A stretch of DNA of 38,712 bases from Candidatus Aenigmatarchaeota archaeon (GTDB taxonomy: Archaea > Aenigmatarchaeota > Aenigmatarchaeia > GW2011-AR5): the NCBI GenBank assembly GCA_018304585.1, contig JAGVVY010000028.1, positions 1 through 38,712 on the forward strand, in the 5' to 3' direction. Made by a program: the position numbers and the translations under genes. Below, in pieces: positions 7,202 to 14,287 of the stretch (the stretch's first letter is position 1; each line of letters opens with the position of its first letter). The notes beneath the pieces are model-generated. The model was not told where the DNA came from. It saw only the letters and a program-made list of their open reading frames with translations, and did not search any database.

Positions 7202-7825
7202 ATGAAAGTCGTGCTCGGCAAGCCGGCAGCCATAAGCATAATTCTATCAGCCGTGGAAGTATATAAAAAGGAAACCTACGGCATACTTCTTGGGGAGCGC
7301 AGCGGCCAGACGATACGGGTAAATCAGGCGTTGAGCTTCCAGTCCGCCAACCGCGACTACGGGTATGTTTCCATGGACGCGGCAAGGGAAAACAGGATAA
7401 ATTACATACTCCGCTACCTTTCCGGCTTCAAGGTGGTGGGGGATTTCCATTCGCATCCCGACGAGCCGGAGAAGCTGAGCAAGCATGATACCGAGGAACT
7501 GAGGAAATCCGGGGAAGGGACGGTTTCCGTCCTCGTATTGGTGAAAAAGGCATCCGCCGGCAAGAAATGGAGGTATGATGCTGCAGGCAGGAGGATTGCC
7601 GGCGTGCTCGCGGGCAGGTATTTCATAGGCATCACGGCGTGCATCTATAATTACAAGAAGAAGAGGGCCGAGCGGATACCCATAGTCTGCAGGCACCTCA
7701 AGGAAATGAACCAGAGGATAAATCTGTATTCGAGCCTGGAAAAGAAGCTCGAGCGGCTTGAGCGCGAGGAAATGCGGGCAAAGCGCATGAAGAAGATGCT
7801 TGTCGCAAAGAAGATGCGGATATAA
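7202..7825 (+). CDS. JAMM/MPN+ metalloprotease-like protein
   Basis: A 207-residue protein with an intact JAMM motif, the zinc site of MPN+ isopeptidases that cleave ubiquitin-like conjugates or process sulfur-carrier proteins. Numbered from 7202: E24 in KKETYGILLG, H83 and H85 in GDFHSHP, S93 and D96, matching H-x-H-x7-S-x2-D exactly. After the core comes a long basic coiled-coil-like tail (about 165-207, ERLEREEMRAKRMKKM), unusual for compact archaeal JAMM proteins and possibly a partner- or RNA-binding arm. The start at 7163 (MPDFYPF) would add 13 residues. No ubiquitin-like or E1/E2 gene is visible, so the substrate is unknown. It stands alone with its own TATA box. Confidence 0.88.
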   Translation: MKVVLGKPAAISIILSAVEVYKKETYGILLGERSGQTIRVNQALSFQSANRDYGYVSMDAARENRINYILRYLSGFKVVGDFHSHPDEPEKLSKHDTEELRKSGEGTVSVLVLVKKASAGKKWRYDAAGRRIAGVLAGRYFIGITACIYNYKKKRAERIPIVCRHLKEMNQRINLYSSLEKKLERLEREEMRAKRMKKMLVAKKMRI

Positions 7826-7941
7826 GGCTTCGCTAATTATTACAAATTGCCGTTTGGCAGGCCTTCCGATATCTAAATCGGCACCATCTTCTTTTTATTC
7901 TCCCGCGGCAATTAGGAAAAGCAAATACAGGAGGCGATTGA

Positions 7942-8112
7942 ATGTCTTATAGCGTGGCATCCAAGGTAAAGGAATTGATAAAAGCAAGAGAAATGAACTG
8001 CGCAGGCGACTTCTGCGACGCCCTTGACAAGCACATCGAGCAAAAGATTGACAGGGCGGTGGAAAGGGCCAAGGCCAACGACAGGAAGACGGTCCGCGCA
8101 GCCGACCTGTGA
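7942..8112 (+). CDS. short histone-fold protein (truncated third helix)
   Basis: A 56-residue protein preceded by a good Shine-Dalgarno site (GGAGG at 7930-7934). The sequence runs short helix (VASKVKELIKAR), long central helix (DFCDALDKHIEQKIDRAVER), then AKANDRKTVRAADL, which is the R-K-T-V-x-x-x-D-L signature of the histone fold. It ends exactly at that DL, so the third helix is nearly absent, unlike canonical tetramer-forming archaeal histones (about 65-70 residues). The layout matches short single-fold histones known from Bdellovibrio (Bd0055 type) and from some archaea. It probably binds DNA as a dimer. Two cysteines (C20 and C25) lie near the start of the central helix. A TATA-like TTTTTATT near 7892 is upstream. 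A T-rich tract follows the stop. Confidence 0.82.
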   Translation: MSYSVASKVKELIKAREMNCAGDFCDALDKHIEQKIDRAVERAKANDRKTVRAADL

Positions 8113-8166
8113 TTTTCCGGCGGTTATTTTTTGGGCTTTTGCGTGTTTTAAGCTTTCCATTATTTC

Positions 8167-8212
8167 GGCTTTGTTTAAATGAACAGGTAAAAACGATTAT
8201 TTAAATAAAGCC
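8167..8212. mobile_element. 46-bp inverted-repeat mini-element with 9-bp target duplication
   Basis: The left end GGCTTTGTTTAAAT (8167-8180) and right end ATTTAAATAAAGCC (8199-8212) are inverse with one mismatch. The 9-bp sequence CATTATTTC occurs directly on both sides (8158-8166 and 8213-8221), a classic target-site duplication. The ends match those of the 99-bp elements at 8576 and 11283, so this is a shorter, internally different member of one family. It encodes nothing. Confidence 0.8.
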
Positions 8213-8266
8213 CATTATTTCTGTGATGGCGTTAACCTGTGCCCGTAGACCCCAAAGTTTACGGTA

Positions 8267-8530
8267 TTATTTCTCCTCTTCCGGATTCTCCTCGTCCTCT
8301 TCCTCAAGCTCCGCCTCTTCTGCGGACTCGGCATCAGTTTCGCTTGCGGTCCTCATCATTATTTCAAGGCCCGGACCGGATTTCCTTTTCAGAACCTCGT
8401 ATTCAGTGCCGCACTTCTCGCATGACACGGGCCTTGGGTCGCTTATGCTTGCTTTGGCCACGGAAATCTTCTTTTCGCATTCGCGGCACTCAAAGCTGTC
8501 CGAGTCGGACTTGAACTGTATGTTTTCCAT
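8267..8530 (-). CDS. small zinc-binding protein with acidic tail
   Basis: An 87-residue protein. C15-x2-C18 (FECRECEK) and C37-x2-C40 (VSCEKCGTEYEVL) form a zinc ribbon, and the last 30 residues are almost all Glu, Asp and Ala, ending EENPEEEK. A ribbon plus acidic tail suggests contact with a basic partner or the transcription/translation machinery, but I recognise no named family. TATATATTTATA at 8552-8563 lies 22-33 nt upstream of the ATG and overlaps the left end of the mobile element at 8561, so the insertion may have shaped or created this promoter. Confidence 0.75.
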   Translation of the reverse strand: MENIQFKSDSDSFECRECEKKISVAKASISDPRPVSCEKCGTEYEVLKRKSGPGLEIMMRTASETDAESAEEAELEEEDEENPEEEK

Positions 8531-8560
8531 GGCTTAGATCTTTCTTCGGGTCTATAAATA

Positions 8561-8756
8561 TATAGTGGATGACATGGCTTTGTTTAAATAATCCCTTATG
8601 GCCACAACAGGTTGTGCCATAGGTTTATCAAAACGCAACATCTTGTGTGAGAAAACCATTTATTAAACAAAGCTGGATGACATTAGTTTTCAGGCATTCT
8701 GATGCCATCCGCATACAGCAAAGGCAGTTGTCCATATACTTCTGTCATTCGCTATA
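8561..8756. mobile_element. family-2 inverted-repeat element, interrupted by a 99-bp element
   Basis: Left end TATAGTGGATGACA (8561-8574) and right end TGTCATTCGCTATA (8743-8756) are imperfect inverse repeats. Inside is TTAGTTTTCAGGCATTCT (8683-8700), which recurs in related elements at 26979 and 35615. Removing the inserted 99-bp element and one copy of its 9-bp duplication leaves an 88-bp element close to the one at 35601-35682. The ends read TATAG...CTATA, consistent with TA target duplication. Together with the flank to 8860 this fills the 330-base gap between genes; an A/T-rich promoter for the ligase gene lies around 8764-8785. Confidence 0.7.
8576..8674. mobile_element. 99-bp MITE-like element, copy 1, with 9-bp target duplication
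   Basis: It begins GGCTTTGTTTAA and ends TTAAACAAAGCT, and is flanked by direct copies of GGATGACAT (8567-8575 and 8675-8683). It contains a near-palindrome at 8598-8620 (ATGGCCACAAC...GTTGTGCCAT). It differs from the copy at 11283 at three positions. No ORF, so it must be moved by a transposase elsewhere in the genome. It is inserted inside the family-2 element. Confidence 0.9.
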
Positions 8757-8860
8757 GATAACTGCTTATAATTATATATCATTTAACTTTCGCAATTATC
8801 TGTATATTGCTGCCGGCGTTCCATATTAAAGGCTTCGCAGGGAATGTTTTTCGGATAGCA

Positions 8861-11110
8861 ATGTTCTTGCAAGACGGCCTTATGGGCCATATTACATCGC
8901 TCGCCAAAGCCATGCCGGACGCTCCGGCCCTGCTTTCGTGTGACGACGGGGGCAAAATACTGGATACTGTCAGTTATTCGGCTCTTCGCCAGAGGCTTGA
9001 AAGGATAGGCTACTGGCTGCAGTCCATGAAACTCTCCGGAGGGGACGTGATAGCGCTTGGAATGCATAACAGGGCGGAATTGCTGCTTGTGAGCTGGGCT
9101 GCGTGGTCTCTTGGCATAATAACCGCTCCGCTTGACGTAAGAAGGGATGCCGAAGAGCAGCATCTTTACAAGATAGGCCTTACCAGGCCGAAGCTGCTGA
9201 TAGGGGATGGAAAATTCGCCAATCTGCTGGAGAATTTTGAAGACGTTGGAGCCGTTTCAGCGCTTTCCGATGCCAAGCCGGTTGCATGGAAGAAAGGCAT
9301 TGAACATCCTGCCCTCATACTTTTCACGTCCGGCACGACTTCTCACCCGAAAGGCGCAAAACTCAGCCTGAAAAACCTGGTCACCAATGCCGACGGCATC
9401 AGGGGCTGGTTCAAAATCACGGAAAAAGACAGGTTCCTGGTCTTGCTGCCGCTGCATCACATCAATTCTACAAGCTTTACGCTTGCAACAGTCTTAGGCG
9501 GGGCGAGCATAGCGATACCACCCGCTTATTCAAGCTCAAAGTTCTGGCCGCAGTTGGCGAACAGCCAAAGCACGTTTACGTCAATTGTGCCAACGATATG
9601 CTTTGATCAGTTGTCGCAGGAAGCCGCCTTTAAAGCGGAAAACAACCTGCAAGTCACAAGGATACAGATAGGCTCCGCGCCGGTCATTGCGGGCGATGCG
9701 AAGAAGTTCATTGAGATGTACAAAATACCGCTTTATCAGGGCTACGGCCAGACCGAAACCGCATTGCGCGTTACGGGGATGCCGCTCGAGCTTGACGAGA
9801 AAACTTACAGCAGCCTTGTCGCCGAAAACAGCATAGGCAAGCCGATGAAATGGGCCGACGTCATAATAATGGGGAAGGACGGCAAAGCCCTGGCCGAAGG
9901 CGAGGAAGGCGAACTTGCAGTCAGGGGCGACGCAGTCATGGAGGGCTATCTGGGCGACGGGAATAACAGGGGCGCCTTCAGAAACGGCTACTTCCTCACC
10001 GGCGACATAGGGTTTTGCAGGAAAATAAACGGCGAGCCGTTCTTCTTCCTCAAGGGCCGGTCAAAGGAGATAATAATCAAGGGAGGGGTCAATATTTCCC
10101 CGGCTTCAGTGGAAGACCGCCTGAAGCAATGTGATTCTGCCATAGATCAGGCTTACGTGGTGGGCGTGCCTGACAGGCGATACGGCGAAGAAGTCGCCGC
10201 TGTTGTCTGCTGGAAGAAAGGCGAAGACGCAATAAAAGCCGAAGCCAAGCTAAGGTACAGGCTAATGAACCCGCTTCCAAACATAAGGTCTTTTGAAGTG
10301 CCGCAGTATATAACCACCCTAAACGCTTCGGAATTGCCGATGACGTCAACGGGCAAGGTCCAGCGTTCCGTTCTCAGGAAAACGATCGCGCCGGAGAAGT
10401 TCAGGCACGTCAATTCCATAGTTTCCAGCGAAAAATATGAATTTATCCGGCTCGCGGCATACGAGAAGCCGCGCATGAAGGAGGCGCTTGAGCTTTTCAA
10501 CCGCTGCTGGCAGCCTCTTGTCATAGACGCCGAGAAACTTCAGGCGCACGTGAGCAACGGCTTCATAATCATCTGCATCCCGAAAGGCGGCGGACCCATA
10601 CAGAGCATGATAAGCCTGCTTCGTACGGACATGGGCGAAAAAGAACTTTCCAAATCAACATACGACGAACTCACAGGAAACCTGTCAATGGCAACGAGCA
10701 AGCTCTACGGCAGGAACATAGTGTGCGTTTCCATATGCAGCGCGTCTTACGTGCCTCAGACTCCCGGCAACGCCAAAGCCCCGCCCGCTTCGGAAATGGA
10801 AAAATATCTTGCGTCGGGCGGAGATCCCGTTTATGCCTTCCACGTCAAGAAGAAAGGTGATATAGAAGGCGCCAAGCTGCTGTCGTTGCTGCCCGATGCC
10901 AGGCCGGATGACAAGCTGTCCCTCGGCTATTGCATGCTGCTTGAATACCCGTCAATACCGGCGGTGCCTTGCATTCCCAAGAGTGGTTCGGCGGCTTCGC
11001 AGCTTATAGAAGCCGTCATGGAATTTGCAAGGCAGCAGGACGTGAAGCGCGTATTTGCCTTCTCAAGGCCCGCAGGCTCGTCGGAATATTTTGGGGCGAA
11101 GAAGAATTGA
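8861..11110 (+). CDS. AMP-forming acyl-CoA ligase fused to a GNAT-like domain
   Basis: A 749-residue two-part protein. Residues about 1-520 are an ANL-superfamily adenylate-forming enzyme, which activates a carboxylic acid as acyl-AMP and normally passes it to CoA or a carrier. Seen: P-loop-like LFTSGTTSHPKGA, the YQGYGQTETA motif, the LTGDIGF Asp, LKGRSKEIIIKGGVNISP, and the catalytic Lys in TSTGKVQRS. The last 230 residues include GDPVYAFHVKKKGDIEG and LGYCMLLEYP, which resemble a GNAT acetyltransferase-like fold. The fusion suggests the activated acyl group is moved to an amine acceptor on the same protein; this is inference. The frame opens at a TTG (8807), but ATG 8861 or 8882 are better starts. 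A/T-rich promoter at 8764-8785. Confidence 0.88.
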   Translation: MFLQDGLMGHITSLAKAMPDAPALLSCDDGGKILDTVSYSALRQRLERIGYWLQSMKLSGGDVIALGMHNRAELLLVSWAAWSLGIITAPLDVRRDAEEQHLYKIGLTRPKLLIGDGKFANLLENFEDVGAVSALSDAKPVAWKKGIEHPALILFTSGTTSHPKGAKLSLKNLVTNADGIRGWFKITEKDRFLVLLPLHHINSTSFTLATVLGGASIAIPPAYSSSKFWPQLANSQSTFTSIVPTICFDQLSQEAAFKAENNLQVTRIQIGSAPVIAGDAKKFIEMYKIPLYQGYGQTETALRVTGMPLELDEKTYSSLVAENSIGKPMKWADVIIMGKDGKALAEGEEGELAVRGDAVMEGYLGDGNNRGAFRNGYFLTGDIGFCRKINGEPFFFLKGRSKEIIIKGGVNISPASVEDRLKQCDSAIDQAYVVGVPDRRYGEEVAAVVCWKKGEDAIKAEAKLRYRLMNPLPNIRSFEVPQYITTLNASELPMTSTGKVQRSVLRKTIAPEKFRHVNSIVSSEKYEFIRLAAYEKPRMKEALELFNRCWQPLVIDAEKLQAHVSNGFIIICIPKGGGPIQSMISLLRTDMGEKELSKSTYDELTGNLSMATSKLYGRNIVCVSICSASYVPQTPGNAKAPPASEMEKYLASGGDPVYAFHVKKKGDIEGAKLLSLLPDARPDDKLSLGYCMLLEYPSIPAVPCIPKSGSAASQLIEAVMEFARQQDVKRVFAFSRPAGSSEYFGAKKN

Positions 11111-11228
11111 ATTGATCAGGCGAAGCCCGATAAGCCTGATATTTTCTCATTTCTTTTTGATGTTGTTTGCACTCGATAGTTTCTTTTTCCGGATTCTTCA
11201 GAGTTTCTAAAAGTTCTTCGTAATCCAT
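11016..11228 (-). CDS. doubtful 70-residue ORF overlapping the ligase gene
   Basis: The first 35 residues (MDYEELLETLKNPEKETIEC and onward) look like a genuine small, charged protein, and a TATA-like TTTTATAAAT near 11257-11267 lies upstream. The second half runs antisense into the end of the ligase gene and becomes Arg/Ala/Ser-rich, typical of a shadow frame. It may be a small gene that lost its own stop, or no gene at all. Confidence 0.3.
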   Translation of the reverse strand: MDYEELLETLKNPEKETIECKQHQKEMRKYQAYRASPDQFNSSSPQNIPTSLRALRRQIRASRPAALQIP

Positions 11229-11282
11229 CTAATGTCCCTATTATTCTGAGAGTATGACATTTATAAAAGCACCGTCTTCAAC

Positions 11283-11381
11283 GGCTTTGTTTAAATAATC
11301 CCTTACCGCCACAACAGGCTGTGCCATAGGTTTATCAAAACGCAACATCTTGTGTGAGAAAACCATTTATTAAACAAAGCT
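11283..11381. mobile_element. 99-bp MITE-like element, copy 2, with 9-bp target duplication
   Basis: 96 of 99 bases match the copy at 8576-8674, with the same inverted ends. It is flanked by direct copies of GTCTTCAAC (11274-11282 and 11382-11390). The right duplication contains the TGA stop of the lipoprotein gene (11386-11388), so the element landed at the 3' end of that gene. Confidence 0.9.
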
Positions 11382-11385
11382 GTCT

Positions 11386-11574
11386 TCAACCCAGATCCGT
11401 ATCTATGTCGTCCAGGGTGTTCTGAAGGCCTTCGACGTCTGTGGCTATGTCGTCCACCGCTTCGGATGCCTGCTCCTGGGTTTTCACCGGGCTATCGTTG
11501 CCCACGCAGCCACTCATGAAAACGAGCGAACTGAGCGCAACAAGCAGCATGAAAGCGGATTTCACGTTCATCAT
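11386..11574 (-). CDS. small lipoprotein
   Basis: A 62-residue precursor with a hydrophobic signal and a lipobox-like FMSGC (Cys at about 23), so it is probably exported and lipid-anchored at the outer face of the membrane. The mature part is short, acidic and helical (AVDDIATDVEGLQNTLDDID), suggesting a coiled coil. The start overlaps the stop of the large Cys-rich surface protein by ATGA, so the two are coupled. No named family recognised. Confidence 0.72.
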   Translation of the reverse strand: MMNVKSAFMLLVALSSLVFMSGCVGNDSPVKTQEQASEAVDDIATDVEGLQNTLDDIDTDLG

Positions 11575-13763
11575 ATGTCACCTTGTTCTTCTATAACCGG
11601 CTCTGAAACTGCAGGTTGTGAAGGCTCGCCTACTATAGGCGGCTGCGGTTGGCCAAAGTTTCCGCCTTCAAATCCCTGACCCGGCGCCGGATTATTTATG
11701 GGCCTGAAATTATCTCCCTGCACCGGGTATTGCATTCCCGGACCTCGACTATCTACCGGCCTGAAAGGCTCCCTGTAATTGCCGCCGAATTCATCGTTGA
11801 ATCCGGGTTGCCTAAAGTTTTCAGGCGGAGGCCTGCCGAATTGCTGATCCTGCAAATCGCTTCTGAATTCATCGTCTCTTGCGGTGCCCTGGTCGCTTCT
11901 GTAATCCTGCGGAATCGGCTGGTATTGATCATATTGATTGTTATATTGGAATTGGCTTCTGCCTTCTGCCAAAGCGGTCAGCCCCTGCCTCGCTTCAGGC
12001 GGAAGCCGGTCGCCGAAAGTATCAAGGCACTTCTTTGCGTTCTCGGCATTTTCAAAGCAGGCCTGCTTGCAATCCTCGCCCTGACATACGCCTTCAACTG
12101 CGCCGCCTGCCTGAACGCCTTCCTGCTTCATCATCTCGTAAAGCGGCCCTTCGCAGTAAGGCAAAACGTCAGTTTCAGGATCTCTTATGCCCAGGCTGTA
12201 TTTCTCTATCCTGCACGTCATTGAGAGGCTTTCGCTTCCTTGTGCCATGGTTGCCTGAAGTATGCACTTGTTGTCTTCAAGCCCTGTAATCTCAACCGCA
12301 GGGCCGCTCCTTCCTTCGGGCAGGAATTTCACAGGGCTGCATATCCTGATTGCCTTGTCAAAGCATCTTTCGTCGGTGCCGCAGTCGCTGCCGGTTCCCG
12401 AAACTATGTTGTCCACTTCATCGCTGGAGCTGAGCATCACGTAAACTATGTCTTTTATGGCGACATCCTTGAGATACTTTATGTCGTGCTTTATTTCCGT
12501 CATGTCTTCAATGGTGAGGTCGTCGAGCCTTTCCTTCATCTTGTCCTTTATGTCCTGCACGCTGCCCTTGGCGGATTCAAACATGTCGGCAACCCTTCTG
12601 AACCTGTTCTCGTCCTTCGAGCCCGTTGATTTATAATAATCAGCGACATCATCAGCCTGCTTCGAGAGCTTGTCAAGCTCGACCACAAGCTTTTCCAATT
12701 TGAATGCTATTGAAAGAACTTCCGTGGAATCCGGCACTCCGGAAGGCCTTTCCACATAAACGTCGTTCGCATCCCCTGCGCGGACGCATTCGGCGAACCT
12801 GACGCATCCGTTGTTGTCCCTCTTGACTATCATTTCACCGCCATCCTGGTGGCATTTGCCGTAAGCGGCGTCTTCAACGTTCTGCCTGCAGTAATTCTGC
12901 TGCGTGCATCTGTAGAATATGCACCCGTTCTGGTCAAAGTCTTTCATTATATTCAATCCGCCGGAGCTGCACTCGTTTTCAGCCCTCGCGCGGGATTCCT
13001 GCGTGCCCGGGCAGGTATTTTGCTGCTGCTGTATGCATGATGCGACGCCGCAGCCGTTTTCCTGCCTTACAACGCCCTTGAGGCCCGAAGATTCGCAGCT
13101 TTTAAGGGTAGTGTCTATCTGTTCGCGGGAAGGGCACTGGTCGTATTTCTTGAACAGCTGCCCCTGAAGCTGCCCCCCTTGTTCAAACTGGCAATAGAAC
13201 GTTTCGCACCCGTTCGGCGACTTGGAAAATTGCGGCACTCCCCCGCCGTTCCTGCAAGCATCTATGCCGTCCTTTGGCAACGGCGGGCAGGAAACCACCC
13301 CCTCGCATACTACGCGGACAAAGCCCGTTTCGTCGCGCTCTTCCCTGCATCCGGGCGGCGGACCCCTGTGCTCGGGCTGACCCTGAGGCGGCTGGCCGTC
13401 AGGAGGAAAGTTTCCCTCCGGCGGGCGGTTTTGGTTTTCTTCCGGCAAAGGCGCGTTTTCATCGTGCCCGCCCGTTTCTGCATCAGAAGAATCCGGCGTG
13501 CCTTCGCTGCCGTCAATCGTGCCGGTTTCGTCGTGCTGCTCCTCGCCAGAGGCGTCCTGCCCTTCATCGCTGTCAATCGTTTCCTGCGGCGGGGGTTCGG
13601 AATTCTCCGGAGCCGGGTCATTGGACGGCTCCGAAGGCGGAGGCGCCTGTTCAATGCTGCCTTCTTTCAGTTCTCCTTCGTCGCTTTGGGCGAACGAAAC
13701 GGAAAGAATTAATACGGCGGCAGCAAATAATATGAATATGTTTTTCGCTGCCTTGTTAAGCAT
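11571..13763 (-). CDS. large secreted Cys-rich surface protein
   Basis: A 730-residue exported protein of unknown function. Residues 1-25 are a signal peptide (KNIFILFAAAVLILSVSFAQ). A long Glu/Asp/Pro/Ser-rich stretch follows (to about 157). Next come four related Cys repeats (about 158-326), each of the form C...C-x3-4-[GS]-G...N-G-C-x4-C. A helical region (about 350-470) precedes a further Cys-containing domain, and the last 150 residues are rich in Gln, Pro, Phe, Asn and Gly, like a low-complexity wall or stalk region. There is no C-terminal membrane segment; anchoring may come from the coupled lipoprotein. The start at 13763 is chosen because the signal peptide begins there and the TATA box at 13784-13794 is 21-31 nt away; the frame opens at 13829. 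Confidence 0.8.
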   Translation of the reverse strand: MLNKAAKNIFILFAAAVLILSVSFAQSDEGELKEGSIEQAPPPSEPSNDPAPENSEPPPQETIDSDEGQDASGEEQHDETGTIDGSEGTPDSSDAETGGHDENAPLPEENQNRPPEGNFPPDGQPPQGQPEHRGPPPGCREERDETGFVRVVCEGVVSCPPLPKDGIDACRNGGGVPQFSKSPNGCETFYCQFEQGGQLQGQLFKKYDQCPSREQIDTTLKSCESSGLKGVVRQENGCGVASCIQQQQNTCPGTQESRARAENECSSGGLNIMKDFDQNGCIFYRCTQQNYCRQNVEDAAYGKCHQDGGEMIVKRDNNGCVRFAECVRAGDANDVYVERPSGVPDSTEVLSIAFKLEKLVVELDKLSKQADDVADYYKSTGSKDENRFRRVADMFESAKGSVQDIKDKMKERLDDLTIEDMTEIKHDIKYLKDVAIKDIVYVMLSSSDEVDNIVSGTGSDCGTDERCFDKAIRICSPVKFLPEGRSGPAVEITGLEDNKCILQATMAQGSESLSMTCRIEKYSLGIRDPETDVLPYCEGPLYEMMKQEGVQAGGAVEGVCQGEDCKQACFENAENAKKCLDTFGDRLPPEARQGLTALAEGRSQFQYNNQYDQYQPIPQDYRSDQGTARDDEFRSDLQDQQFGRPPPENFRQPGFNDEFGGNYREPFRPVDSRGPGMQYPVQGDNFRPINNPAPGQGFEGGNFGQPQPPIVGEPSQPAVSEPVIEEQGDI

Positions 13764-13783
13764 AGTGAATTTTGGATTCGGGC

Positions 13784-13794
13784 CATATATAAAG
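13784..13794. promoter_or_regulatory. TATA element between divergent surface-protein and DUF151 genes
   Basis: CATATATAAAG is the only A/T-rich box in the 44-bp gap between starts 13763 (minus) and 13808 (plus). It lies 21-31 nt from the first and 14-24 nt from the second. Confidence 0.5.
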
Positions 13795-13807
13795 TTAACG
13801 TGATTCC

Positions 13808-14287
13808 ATGAAAATCGGGCTGGTTGCATTGTCGGGGGTCGCCTTGTTTTTACTCGTTGTTATATCCAGGCCGACGGACCTTGGCGTTCCCCCCGAAATA
13901 TCGTCGCAAGGTTTCGTGCCGGTAAGCATTGAAATGAACGGGAGCGACATGGTGCTGACCGGCGGATGCAGGAGCATTTCAATGACGATAAGCGAGCATC
14001 AGGCGATCTCCATCGCAAGCGGGCTGAACAAAGAATTTTATATCAGGCCGCTCACGCACGATCTCATGAGGGATGTATTCGAGAATTACGGCATAGAACT
14101 GGCTGCGGCAAGGATAGATTCTTTCACGGACGGCGTGTATACGGCCAAGATATACGTCAGGAAGGATTCCAAGATTCTTGAGATGGACGCAAGGCCTACG
14201 GATGCGGTGGGTCTTGCCCTGAGGATGGATGTTCCCGTATACTTCAACGAGGAGCTATTGGGAATCAACGGTGAAAAGACATGCTGA
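13808..14287 (+). CDS. membrane-anchored DUF151 (bifunctional nuclease-like) protein
   Basis: A 159-residue protein with one N-terminal hydrophobic segment (IGLVALSGVALFLLVVI, about 3-19) and a DUF151 domain. The family signature is clear near the end: DARPTDAVGLALRMDVPVYF. Some DUF151 proteins have reported nuclease activity (hence bifunctional nuclease, BFN). Most are cytoplasmic, while this one appears to be anchored with the domain outside. It overlaps the next gene, a membrane-anchored S16 protease, by 7 nt, so the pair is one operon. The start at 13808 has no Shine-Dalgarno site and sits near the shared TATA box. Confidence 0.83.
   Translation: MKIGLVALSGVALFLLVVISRPTDLGVPPEISSQGFVPVSIEMNGSDMVLTGGCRSISMTISEHQAISIASGLNKEFYIRPLTHDLMRDVFENYGIELAAARIDSFTDGVYTAKIYVRKDSKILEMDARPTDAVGLALRMDVPVYFNEELLGINGEKTC

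Noticed and set aside
8158-11390. CRISPR-like repeats
   Set aside because: The repeated units are inverted-ended elements with target duplications and irregular spacing, not direct repeats with unique spacers.
13179-13735. overlapping Arg/Ala-rich plus-strand ORFs
   Set aside because: They mirror the Pro/Glu-rich, G+C-rich part of the surface-protein gene on the other strand; low-complexity composition explains the lack of stops.
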